In this document: positions 56,063 to 64,000 of the stretch, one piece after another
How positions within the stretch are numbered: position 1 is the first letter of the stretch
Layout of the letters: every line of letters begins with the position of its first letter
Assembly (NCBI GenBank): GCA_907165065.1
Contig: OU015550.1
Location: forward strand, 2,160,001 to 2,224,000
DNA: 64,000 nt
Origin: Caprimulgus europaeus
Taxonomy: Eukaryota > Chordata > Aves > Caprimulgiformes > Caprimulgidae
Direction: 5' to 3'
Position numbers and translations under genes: made by a program
Notes under the pieces: generated by a model
Seen by the model: only the letters and a program-made list of their open reading frames with translations
Databases searched by the model: none
Told to the model about the DNA's origin: nothing

Positions 56063-57954
56063 CTAGAACGAGACCAGTTGAGGCAGTTGAGAAGCCAGCT
56101 GTGCTGAGGAGAAGCTGATGTGGGTGGGGGGTGGATGGGGGTATTGTTCAGTGGGTGCAGAACCCCCCAGCTCTGTGCTAGACCTGGGGGTCGCTGCATT
56201 TCTTCTGTCCACTCCCATGACCAGTGCTGGAGAAGTCTTTGCCTACCACACTCACTGGCATGGGCTTCATCATCTGGGGGGATCCCAAGTGTGGGAGAAG
56301 CATCAACATCAGAAGGGCATGGACCTACTGGAGCCAGCCCAGAGGAGGCCACGAGGGTGATGTGAGGGCTAGAGCAGCTCTGCTGTGAGGACAGGCTGAG
56401 AGAGTTGGGGCTGTTCAGCCTGGAGAAGAGAAGGCTCCAGGGAGACCTTCCAGTGGCCTCCCAGTACCTGAAGGGGCTCCAGGAAGGCTGGGGAGGGACT
56501 TTGGCCAAGGGCAGGGAGTGACAGAACAAGGGGTGATTGGCTTGGAACTGGCAGAGGGGAGATGGAGCTGAGATGTGAGGAAGAAATTGTTTGGTGTGAG
56601 GGTGGTGAGACCCTGGCCCAGGTTGGCCAGAGAAGCTGTGGCTGCTCCTCCCTGGAAGTGTTCTCGGCCAGGTTGGATGAGGCTTTGAGCAACCTGGTCT
56701 AGTGGAAGGTGTCCCTGCTGCTGGCAGGGGGGTTGGGACTGGATGAGCTTGAAGGTCCCTCCCAACCCAAACCAGTCTGGGGTTCTGTGAATTCACATGC
56801 TTGTGGCAGTGACGACCTTCCCCCCACGACTTCAGGGCTTCCCCCACATTTGCCAGTTTAGCTGAAGATGAGAAGAGCTGCTCTAGGGATCTGACTGGGG
56901 AGGACACCAGGGCTTTGGGGAAAGGTGAACAGGGAGAAAAGCAGCACCCCTGGGCTGGAAACTCACCCGCTGTCCGACTCCAGGCACACCACGGGTGTAT
57001 CGGTCGGGTCGGAGGTGAGCTTGGCTGCCTGCTGGGCAAGGACAGAGATGATGCCAGCGTGCTCATCCGAGAGGGTCCCTCTGCCTGTGAGAGGTGGGAG
57101 GAGTTGGTTGAAGCCACACGTCCTGTAACAGCACTTTGTGTTGAAGCAACCACCCCGCCCAGGGCTGCTTGGGCCCCGTTGTCTCCCTTGGGGGCTGATG
57201 CAGCATTTCCTCAAATTGTTGCTCTCAGACCACCAAAAAAGTCCGAATTTAAGAGGCAGAAAGAGCTGGGCCCGTTTAATTCCTGTGGGGGGGGATGCAG
57301 AGTACTAGGGTGCAGGAGGGTGCCTGGGGGACCTTGGGGACCCCACTGAAGCGAGGGCAGGGGAAAGCTGCAGTAGGGCGGTGCCTGGTGTCCCCAAACT
57401 GGGTGGGCTCGGGCTGGTGTCCCCAGACTGGGAGGGCTCCCCATGGGGCAGGGCTCCCCATAGGGCAGACCCCAGTGTCCCCAAACTGGAAGAGCTCCTG
57501 GGCAGGGGAGGAGCAGGGTGGGCAGGGGCTGGTGTCCCCAAACTGGGAGGGCTCCCACAGGGCAGGGCCCGGTGCCCCCCTGCCCCCGGGAGTCCTTAGA
57601 GGGACCGGGCAGGCCCCGGTGCTCCCACCCCCGGGCTCTTCGGTAGGGCAGACCCCGGAACCCCCCTCCCGCGGCGGTGCTCGGTTACTTACAGCCCAAG
57701 TTGAGCCCCTGCGAGTCGGTGCACAGGACGCCCACCACAGCCGGGCTCTTCATGCTGCGGGGGGGAGACAGAACCGGTCAGCGCCGGGCTGGGCCCGCAC
57801 TCCCACGCCGGGCTTCGGAGCGGCCTAGACCCCGCTCCCCCCCGTACCCCCGCCCCGGCGGGACACGGCCCGGCCCGGCCAGCCCTGCCCCTGCCCCCCG
57901 TGTCCCCCTCGGTCCCTACGTGTCCTCCAGGTGCTGCTCCAGCGTCCCCTCCAT
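56002..57954 (-). CDS. LAMTOR5: Ragulator subunit LAMTOR5 (HBXIP), 4 exons, complete
   Basis: Exons in transcript order: 57954-57920, 57754-57693, 57084-56967, 56062-56002. All introns are GT-AG with matching phase, giving 276 nt and 91 aa, the usual length of the short LAMTOR5 form. The product starts [14 protein letters not shown] and contains [19 protein letters not shown] and [16 protein letters not shown], nearly identical to the mammalian protein as I remember it; the C-terminus is [16 protein letters not shown]5 has a roadblock/LC7-like fold and is one of five Ragulator subunits that anchor Rag GTPases on the lysosome and support mTORC1 activation. The promoter is CpG-rich and TATA-less. 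Intron 1 is only 165 bp; intron 3 carries a CR1. Confidence 0.98.
56318..56791 (+). mobile_element. CR1 LINE fragment in LAMTOR5 intron 3
   Basis: Sense CR1 with GAGGACAGGCTGAGAGAGTT and GGCTCCAGGGAGACCTTCCA, ending CAGTCTGGGGTTCTGTGA. Antisense within the LAMTOR5 pre-mRNA. Confidence 0.92.
56967..57084 (-). CDS. LAMTOR5: LAMTOR5 exon 3
   Basis: 118 nt between CTCACAG and GTGAGT. Encodes [18 protein letters not shown] through VVCLESDSG, the central helix and strand of the roadblock fold. Confidence 0.98.
57386..57568 (+). repeat. Diverged G-rich tandem repeat in LAMTOR5 intron 2
   Basis: Repeated CTGGTGTCCCCAAACTGGGA and GGGCTCCCCATGGGGCAGGG modules, at least four copies with substitutions and spacing changes. 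Confidence 0.75.
57693..57754 (-). CDS. LAMTOR5: LAMTOR5 exon 2
   Basis: 62 nt between CCCGCAG and GTAAGT. Encodes [21 protein letters not shown] plus the first base of Cys. Confidence 0.97.
57920..57954 (-). CDS. LAMTOR5: LAMTOR5 exon 1 coding part
   Basis: Encodes [11 protein letters not shown] plus two bases of a Thr codon, followed by donor GTAGGG. The ATG lies in a strong context (GGCGGGATGG). Confidence 0.95.
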
Positions 57955-58125
57955 CCCGCCGGGCCCCGCGCCCGCTTCGCTTCCGCCCTACCCGGCCCGT
58001 CCTGGCAGCGGCTTCACCCACGTGACCCGCGGGGACGGCGGCTCCGCGGAGCCAAAAGGCCTCGGTGAGGGGAGGCGCCCGCCTGGCTTCAACCGGGGCC
58101 TCCAGAGAGTCACGGATCGCAGCTG

Positions 58126-58800
58126 AGACTGGAAAAGATCTCAAAGATCGTCAGATCCAACTGTCAACCTCCGTGGCCGCTGACCCCTGTCCCTCAGCAC
58201 TGTGTCTGCACGGCTCTTCAATCCCTCCAGGGATGGGGACTCCACCACTGCCCTGGGCAACCCCTGCCAATGCCTCAGAACCCTTTCAGCAAAGAAATTC
58301 TTCCTCACATCCCATCTCAACTGCCCTGGCCACAACTGGAGCCCATTTCCTCTTGTCCTGTCCCTTGGTCCTTGGTTGAACAGACCCACCCCCACCTCTC
58401 TGCACCCTCCTGTCAGGGACTTGGACAGAGCCAGAAGGTCTCCCCTCAGCCTCCTTTTCTCCAGGCTCAGCACCCCCAGTTCCCTCAGCCGGGAACTCAG
58501 CACACTTGTGCTCCAGACCCTTCCCCAGCTCCGTTCCCTTCTCTGGACACGCTCCAGCACCTCCAGGTCCTGCTTGGAGTCAGGGGCCCAACACTGAACC
58601 CAGCACTCGAGCTGCGGCCTCACCAGTGCCCAGTGCAGGGGGAAGAGAACTTCCCTGCTCCTACTGGCCACACTGGTGCTGATCCAGGCCAGGATGCCCT
58701 TGGCCACCTGGGCACTCTGCTGGCTCATGTTCAGCCACTATGGACCAACACCCCCAGGTCCTCCTCCACCAGCAGCTCTCCAGCCACTCCCGGGGGCTCT
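58126..58800 (-). mobile_element. CR1 LINE fragment upstream of LAMTOR5
   Basis: Minus-strand CR1, near-identical over most of its length to the 14625-15215 element. It begins about 170 bp upstream of the LAMTOR5 ATG, so it bounds the promoter. Confidence 0.93.
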
Positions 58801-59080
58801 GTGCCCTAATCCAGGGGTGCTTTTGTGAATCCTGCACCCCTTTCCCCCCAGATCAGCCCTCCCTGAGTGCCCATTTCCCCACAGAGCAGGGGGCACAGTT
58901 GGGGTCCTTGAGGGTTTATTTTCCCCCTCCCCTTTCTCCACCATCACGCTCCTGAGTCGTTTATTCGTCTTTCCCACAGCAAAATGACATTCAAGGGATG
59001 TTTAAATGGTGGTGGCTCTACAGACCCTCCCCAGCCAGAGCATCCTCCCACAGCTGGACCACAGCTGTCCCACAGGATGC

Positions 59081-59608
59081 AGGGACACAGGGACATGGGG
59101 GGACATGGGGACATGGGGGGGACATGGGGATGACATGGGAGGGACATGGGGACATGGGCTGGATATGGGGGGACATGGAGACATGAGGGGGACATAGGGA
59201 TGACATGGGAGGGACATGGGGACATGGGCTGGACATGGGGGGACATGGGGGACATGGGGAACATGGGGATGACATGGGAGGGACATGGGGACACGGGGAC
59301 ATGAGGGTATGAGCTGGACATGGGGGGACATGGGGGACATGGGGACAACATGGGTGGGACATGGGGGAACATGAGGACATGGGGGACATGGGGACAACAT
59401 GGGAGGGACACGGGGACACAGGGACATGGGCTGGACATGGGGGGACATGGGGACATGGGGGACATGGGGACAACATGGGAGGGACATGGGGGCACGGGGG
59501 ACATGGGGATGACATGGGAGGGACACGGGGACATGGGGACATGGGGACATGGGGGACATGGGGACGACATGGGAGGGACATGGGGACACAGGGACACGGG
59601 GACATGGG
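59081..59608 (+). repeat. GGGGACATG minisatellite between LAMTOR5 and PROK1
   Basis: About 530 bp of irregular GGGGACATGG(G)GGACATG units with a higher-order pattern containing ATGACATGGGAGGGACATGG and GGGCTGGACATGGGGGGACA. G-rich on the plus strand, with many G3-G6 runs. Confidence 0.92.
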
Positions 59609-61661
59609 CTGGAGCCCACTATTTGCAGCAAGAAGGATCACACTGGCTTGGAACAATGATATCAGATGTGCAGGGGTGTCAGGACCCCCCTACCCCATTA
59701 TCCCAGTGCAGAGAGGTGTTAAAGTGTGATCAAGCTCAGCTTGATTTTCCTGCCAGGAGCTCCCCAAAACCCAGCCTGGTCCCCAGCAGGGAGGAGGAGG
59801 TGATTTATGGTGGGTGCATGGCAGAGCTCGGCAGCACTAATACGGTGTCAGCTGAAGCCGCTCCCAGCTGCGCCTGGCGATAGATCTGGGTTTGTCAGGT
59901 TGGAAAATTAAAATGTTATTGATGGGGGAAGTGAAATGCAATGTTTTGGGTTTTTTTTTTTTAATTTATTTTATTTTTCTTTCAACTTAATCAAGCTGGG
60001 AGCAGCACCAAGGGCTCTCATCCTGCCTGCCCAGGGGCTCCCCACTGCATCCCACCCTTCTGGGATGACTTGGATTTATATTTTGCCTTTTTTTTGAGTA
60101 ATTTTTAAAGTGATTTCTTCCCCCTTGAGGAAGAAATGCAGGATAAAAATACAAATATACCCTAGGCAAGCCAGGGGCTGCCTCCCTACCATCCCAGCAA
60201 CATCTTCTCAAGGAAACCTCCTCAAAACGACGGTTCCTGAGCCATTCCCAGCTGCAGGATTTCTAGAGGGAAGGATTTTTGGGAGAGTTGGGATTAATTA
60301 ATTCAAGCCCAGGTGGAGGAGGCTTTAGGGAAGCAGCAGAACAGCTGCCACATCAAAAGAAGTGCTGGTCTCCGGGCAGGGAAATGCCTGGGCTATTTTT
60401 AACTAATTAAAGAGATGATTTAGCACTGGACTGATACTCTACAAAAGAAATTAAAGGGGAAAAAAAAGCCCGATTCCACCGCGTGGCTCTGATCAAAGCC
60501 ATATTTCAAATCCCAGCCCATGTTTTCCCCCAGGGCTGAGCCCTCGTGCCTGCTCCCAGTCCCTAATTTGAACCCCCCCTGGACCAGCTTTGGGGAGGAT
60601 GCTCCATCCCCTTGGCAGGAGCCCCAAAATCAGGCTCAGGGATGTTTATTCCTGAGTGGAAAAAACCCAGAAAGGATGAAATTCCTAATGCTGGAGCCCT
60701 GACACCACAGGGATGGTACCTGGCAAGCTAGGACTGGAAAAATCCATCTTGCCAGGTCAGAATCTCAAACTTAACTTTATTTTTGAGGAAAAAAATGGAG
60801 TTTTATTTCCTGTCCTTGTTGTGCAAAGGATTTTACCCATGCAGAGCACAACTACGGGCACTGGGAGCTTGGTCCTGGGGATCCTTGGCTGGATCCAGGC
60901 TGGACCCTGGGAGCTCAGGATTGTGCATTGGCCATGGTCAGGTACTTAAATACTTATTTTTTTAATTTTTTTTATTTATTTATCTATTTCTGCACTCCCA
61001 AAGCAGCTGCATGGGATGAGGTGGCAGGTGACAAACAGCCCCAGCTCCATCAGGACATCAACGCCCACCAAGGCTGCAGAGATTCCTCGCTCCTCTCTCA
61101 CTGGATGGATGTGACCGTGGGGGCTGGTGGGGTTTTTATCCAGCCCCCCCTCATCCCTGAGCACATCGAGATGTTGTCCTTTGCATCCTCCCAGGATGTA
61201 CAAGTTAAAAAAGAAGCCATCAATTCCATTTTTTCCTGCTTTTTTAGCTACTTTCGCAATCCCTGATCTTATTCCTTCGTGCTCCCAGGAGCTGCGCCAA
61301 ATGCGGTTGGAGATATAGGGGATATACTCCAAGCCATAAATCAACACATTTACACATTAAATTCAGATACAAACATACCTTCATTACTGAAAAAAGATAT
61401 TATTCACTCTCTGCCTTCTTTTATTCGCAGAAATAAATGCAACTGAGGCTCGGTTCCTACAGGATATTTATCACGGAGCCGCGTTATTACACACGCGTTA
61501 TTACCAGCCGAGGACTAGCAGGCGAACTTTCTTCTTGTGTTTTCTTTTAGCTAAATAATCACCAATTCTTAATTTAATCCTTAAGTACACCTGTCAGGGA
61601 TAAATAGAGAGGTACCTGGAAAATCCAGCTGGGTTGGCTTCTCTGAAAAATAACCCTGGGA
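59609..61661. other. LAMTOR5-PROK1 intergenic sequence
   Basis: No repeat family seen. 60976-61347 is open on both strands for over 100 codons without recognisable homology. 61380-61620 is AT-rich with a direct repeat GCGTTATTAC (61481 and 61495) and may belong to PROK1 regulation. Confidence 0.4.
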
Positions 61662-61725
61662 GGTGGGTGCGGGTGGGGGAGGTGGGTGATGGTGGGAGAG
61701 GTGGGTGCGGGTGGGAGAGGTGGGG
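61662..61725 (+). repeat. G-rich 19-bp tandem repeat upstream of PROK1
   Basis: Three 19-bp units (GGTGGGTGCGGGTGGGGGA and variants) at 61662, 61681 and 61700, plus a partial fourth. G3 runs with 1-3 base loops on the coding strand make G-quadruplex formation likely. Confidence 0.85.
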
Positions 61726-61857
61726 TTTTTCCTCCCTTCCTTCTTTATAATTAATATTTTCTTTTATACCATTAGAGATTCAGGTCTCATCTGCTTGTTC
61801 TGAGATCATCAGGGGATATAAAAAAAAATAGCCCAGGGTGGTGGAGCTGGAAGGGGT

Positions 61858-61863
61858 TATATA
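61858..61863 (+). promoter_or_regulatory. PROK1 TATA box
   Basis: TATATA (context GGTTATATAGGGG) 61 bp upstream of the PROK1 ATG. This predicts a start near 61888 and a leader of about 30 nt. A second TATA-like GATATAAAAA lies at about 61815. Confidence 0.65.
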
Positions 61864-61918
61864 GGGGGAGAGGCACGGGGCTGCTGCAGACCTCAGCGGT
61901 GGCTCCTGCCCCAGCACC

Positions 61919-61990
61919 ATGGGCCCACTCCTGCAAACCCTCTGCTTCCTCCTGCTCATCACCTCCTGCCCCTGCGCCGTCATCACCGGG
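61919..61990 (+). CDS. PROK1: Prokineticin 1, exon 1 (gene continues past the window)
   Basis: Encodes 24 residues: a hydrophobic signal peptide (MGPLLQTLCFLLLITSCPC) followed by AVITG, the invariant N-terminus of mature prokineticins that is needed for receptor activation. The donor GTAAGT follows directly in phase 0, which matches the known break of the family after AVITG. The Cys-rich exons were sought to base 64000 and not seen, so the gene is cut by the window edge. PROK1 versus PROK2 is decided by position next to LAMTOR5. The product is a secreted ligand of PROKR1/PROKR2 acting in gut motility and endocrine-gland angiogenesis. Confidence 0.9.
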
Positions 61991-61999
61991 GTAAGTGCT

Positions 62000-62520
62000 G
62001 GGCCCATCCCCAACCTGGGAGGCTTTTAAAAATTATTTTTATTTTTAAATTTGTATTTTTATTTTATTTTAATTTTTTAAAAAATTGTATTATTATTTAA
62101 TTTATTTTTATTTTTATTTTTTGATTTCTATTATTATTTTATTTTTTTAAATTTTTATTTTAAAATTTCTATTATTATTTTATTTTTTATTTTTTATTTG
62201 CATTATTATTTTATTTTTTAATTTCTATTATTATTTTATTTTTATTTTCATTTTTATTTTAAAATTTCTATTATTATTTAATTTAATTTTATTTTTATTT
62301 TTTAATTTCTATTATTATTTTATTTTTTAATTTTTATTTCTTAATTTGCATTATTATTTTATTTTATTTTAAAATTTGTATTATTATTTTATTTTTATAT
62401 TTTTGTTTTTATTTTTATCTTTATTTTTATCTTTATCTTTGTTTTTATCTTTATTTTTATCTTTATTTTTATCTTTATTTTTATCTTTATTTTCATTTTC
62501 ATTTTTATTTTTATTTCATT
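62000..62520. repeat. AT-rich low-complexity block in PROK1 intron 1
   Basis: About 500 bp composed almost only of T and A in ATTATTATTTTATTTTT-like units, passing into TTTTTATC/TTTAT units at 62400-62510. Begins about 40 bp after the PROK1 donor. Confidence 0.85.
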
Positions 62521-64000
62521 ATTTTGGGAAATTACACCGGAATCAGTGCCTTTCTCTATTTATTTCAGGGATTTCCCCCCATTTCTTACTCACTTTTCTG
62601 CTGTGTGGGTGCTGTTCCCGCAGCTGACACGAGTGCAAAGTCCCACTGCCGAGCTGCTCCTCCTGCTCCTCTTCCCAGCACCCTGTCGGACCCAGGGAAA
62701 CGGGGCATTTTAGGAAGTTTTCAACCAGGGAAAAAATAATATATCAGTATGAGCATCTCCCAGGGCATGTTCCCACCCGGGACAAGGGCTCGAGCACCCC
62801 AGATTTCCTTTTTTCCCCCCAAATTAAGAGCAATCATGAGAAGAAAGGGGAGATGTCGGGGTGGGAAGGAGGGGCGCGGCGCTTCCCTGCTGCATTAATG
62901 GGCTTTCGGACCTCAGCATCTCGGTGCCGAGCCGGACCGAGGCTGATGCTAAAAGCAAGAGGAGCAGCAAGTTTTTGGGGACAGAATCCAGGCTTTTGTG
63001 GTGCCCCAGGAACCAAGATGCAGGTTTCAGCAAAGCCAGGTTTGCCTGAACCCCCCTTTTTTTTCCCCCTGGCAGCGAAAAATCTGTTTAAACCCAAGAC
63101 GAAGCGTTTGCATCCCGGCTGCTTCCCAGCTTTTCCCAACCACTGGGAATTTTGGGGTTGACTTCAGCTGGCTCTTGGCTCCTCTTTTCCCAGACACCCC
63201 TTTTTACTCAGACTTATTTTTTTCCAGCCTGGGATTTTTTTTGCCTGAATTTTCCCAACCCCTACACACCCCCAGTTCCCTGCAGCCCCCATCAGCCCGC
63301 CCAGAGTTTGATGGTGAGGTTTTATCGTTGCTAAAATCTGATTTTTAACCTTATCCGAGTGTTGTAAGGTACTTTGGATGCTTGGGGAGAATTGGATTTG
63401 CTTCAGGAAAGGGAAGACTCTGCAAAATACCTTTATTGTCCCCCTGCAAAAGAGTTGCACCCCAAAATTACCCTGCTCTAGCCATTGCCCTCGTGTTTTT
63501 TTCCCCAGTTGCAATTTCCATTCCTCTTCATCCATGTGAGTGATGTGCTCAGGGCTGGGAGATCGCAGGAGGGAGATTCAAGACTCAGTGCTTGGACCAG
63601 GGATGGAATTGACTCCAGATTTACTCCCTTTTCCTCTGCGTTCCCACCAGCACTGGGGAGTGATGAGCTCAGCGCTGTCAACGCTGCAAAACCTGACGTG
63701 ATGGCTTTTAAATATGCTGGTGGCCAAAGGGACAGGTCCTTATTTAGGGATCTCCCAGCTTGCAGGATGCTTGGAGGTGTCCTCAGGATGGGGTGACCCC
63801 AGTTTGGGGTGAGCTCCATCCATGCTTCCCAACCCAACATCAGGAAAATGGGGCAGAGGAGGGGTTGGGGTGTGATGAGCTGCTCCAGTGATGGCCAACA
63901 CAGTCTGGGGGAAAAATGGGCTCAAGAGCATTTGCTTGGTGCTCAAGGTGCCCTTGTCCACCTCGTCTTGACACCCTCATGAGCTTCCAGGTGTGGTGGT
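62521..64000. other. PROK1 intron 1 to window edge
   Basis: Searched for the Cys-rich second exon of prokineticin (CERD...CCA...LR.C) and not found. Moderately GC-rich unique sequence. Confidence 0.5.

Larger units (their letters stand above)
57600..58100 (-). promoter_or_regulatory. CpG-rich LAMTOR5 promoter region
   Basis: Dense CpG and C/G runs cover exon 1, exon 2 and about 140 bp upstream of the ATG. A CR1 begins at 58126, so the unique promoter is compact. No TATA box is visible. Confidence 0.6.

Noticed and set aside
56002-57153. Minus-strand 383-codon frame spanning the end of LAMTOR5
   Set aside because: Read-through of LAMTOR5 exon 4 with an intronic CR1; only 56002-56062 is real coding sequence.
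59002-59883. His/Met/Cys/Pro-rich frames on both strands over the GGGGACATG array
   Set aside because: All three minus frames stay open because the repeat lacks stop codons; no start context, domain or splice structure.
62621-62711. Acceptor TTCCCGCAG followed by a frame starting DTSAKSHC as PROK1 exon 2
   Set aside because: Lacks the CERD and CCA cysteine pattern that must follow AVITG; frame and content do not match prokineticin.

Overview
The window is vertebrate nuclear DNA and almost certainly avian. It carries about fifteen 5'-truncated CR1 LINE fragments, the typical interspersed repeat of birds and other sauropsids. Genes are compact, introns are short and GT-AG, and two promoters are CpG-rich. 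The gene order RBM15(+) - SLC16A4(-) - LAMTOR5(-) - PROK1(+) is, from memory, the order on human chromosome 1p13, so this is an orthologous block with short intergenic gaps. No species call is possible by eye.

Layout. Bases 1-18480 hold no gene I can recognise, only CR1 pieces (2640, 6933, 8448, 12041, 14625, 17913), two GC-rich minisatellites (12796 and 14341) and a few AT-rich patches. Bases 18480-20560 are a CpG island. Its left part (18892-19581) contains 13 same-strand CCAAT boxes, followed by a YY1-type motif and a 5-codon upstream ORF. RBM15 follows as one uninterrupted 971-codon frame (19721-22636), with three RRMs, an Arg/Ser-rich middle and a C-terminal SPOC domain. A long AT-rich stretch read as its 3' UTR runs to about 28380.

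Bases 28400-40300 are mostly intergenic: CR1 copies (two of them an inverted pair at 31424-32404), a 75-83 bp tandem repeat (33545) and an 863-bp polypyrimidine tract (34151-35013). SLC16A4 occupies 40485-53160 on the minus strand. All nine coding exons could be placed with intact splice sites and consistent phase, giving 523 aa. LAMTOR5 (minus, 56002-57954) is complete in four exons and 91 aa. PROK1 (plus) is present only as exon 1 (61919-61990), ending after the AVITG pentapeptide; its remaining exons lie beyond the right edge.

The four genes do not form a pathway. RBM15 is a nuclear RNA-binding adaptor of the m6A writer complex, SLC16A4 an orphan monocarboxylate-transporter-like membrane protein, LAMTOR5 a Ragulator subunit at the lysosome, and PROK1 a secreted ligand. 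What links them is conserved synteny.

Most notable observations: the one-sided CCAAT array at the RBM15 promoter; a chain of plus-strand exon-like segments with matching phase that overlaps the SLC16A4 tail antisense; the long pure-pyrimidine tract; a 75-bp minisatellite in SLC16A4 intron 4; a G-rich 19-bp repeat just upstream of PROK1; and loss of the usual TM8 arginine in the SLC16A4 product.
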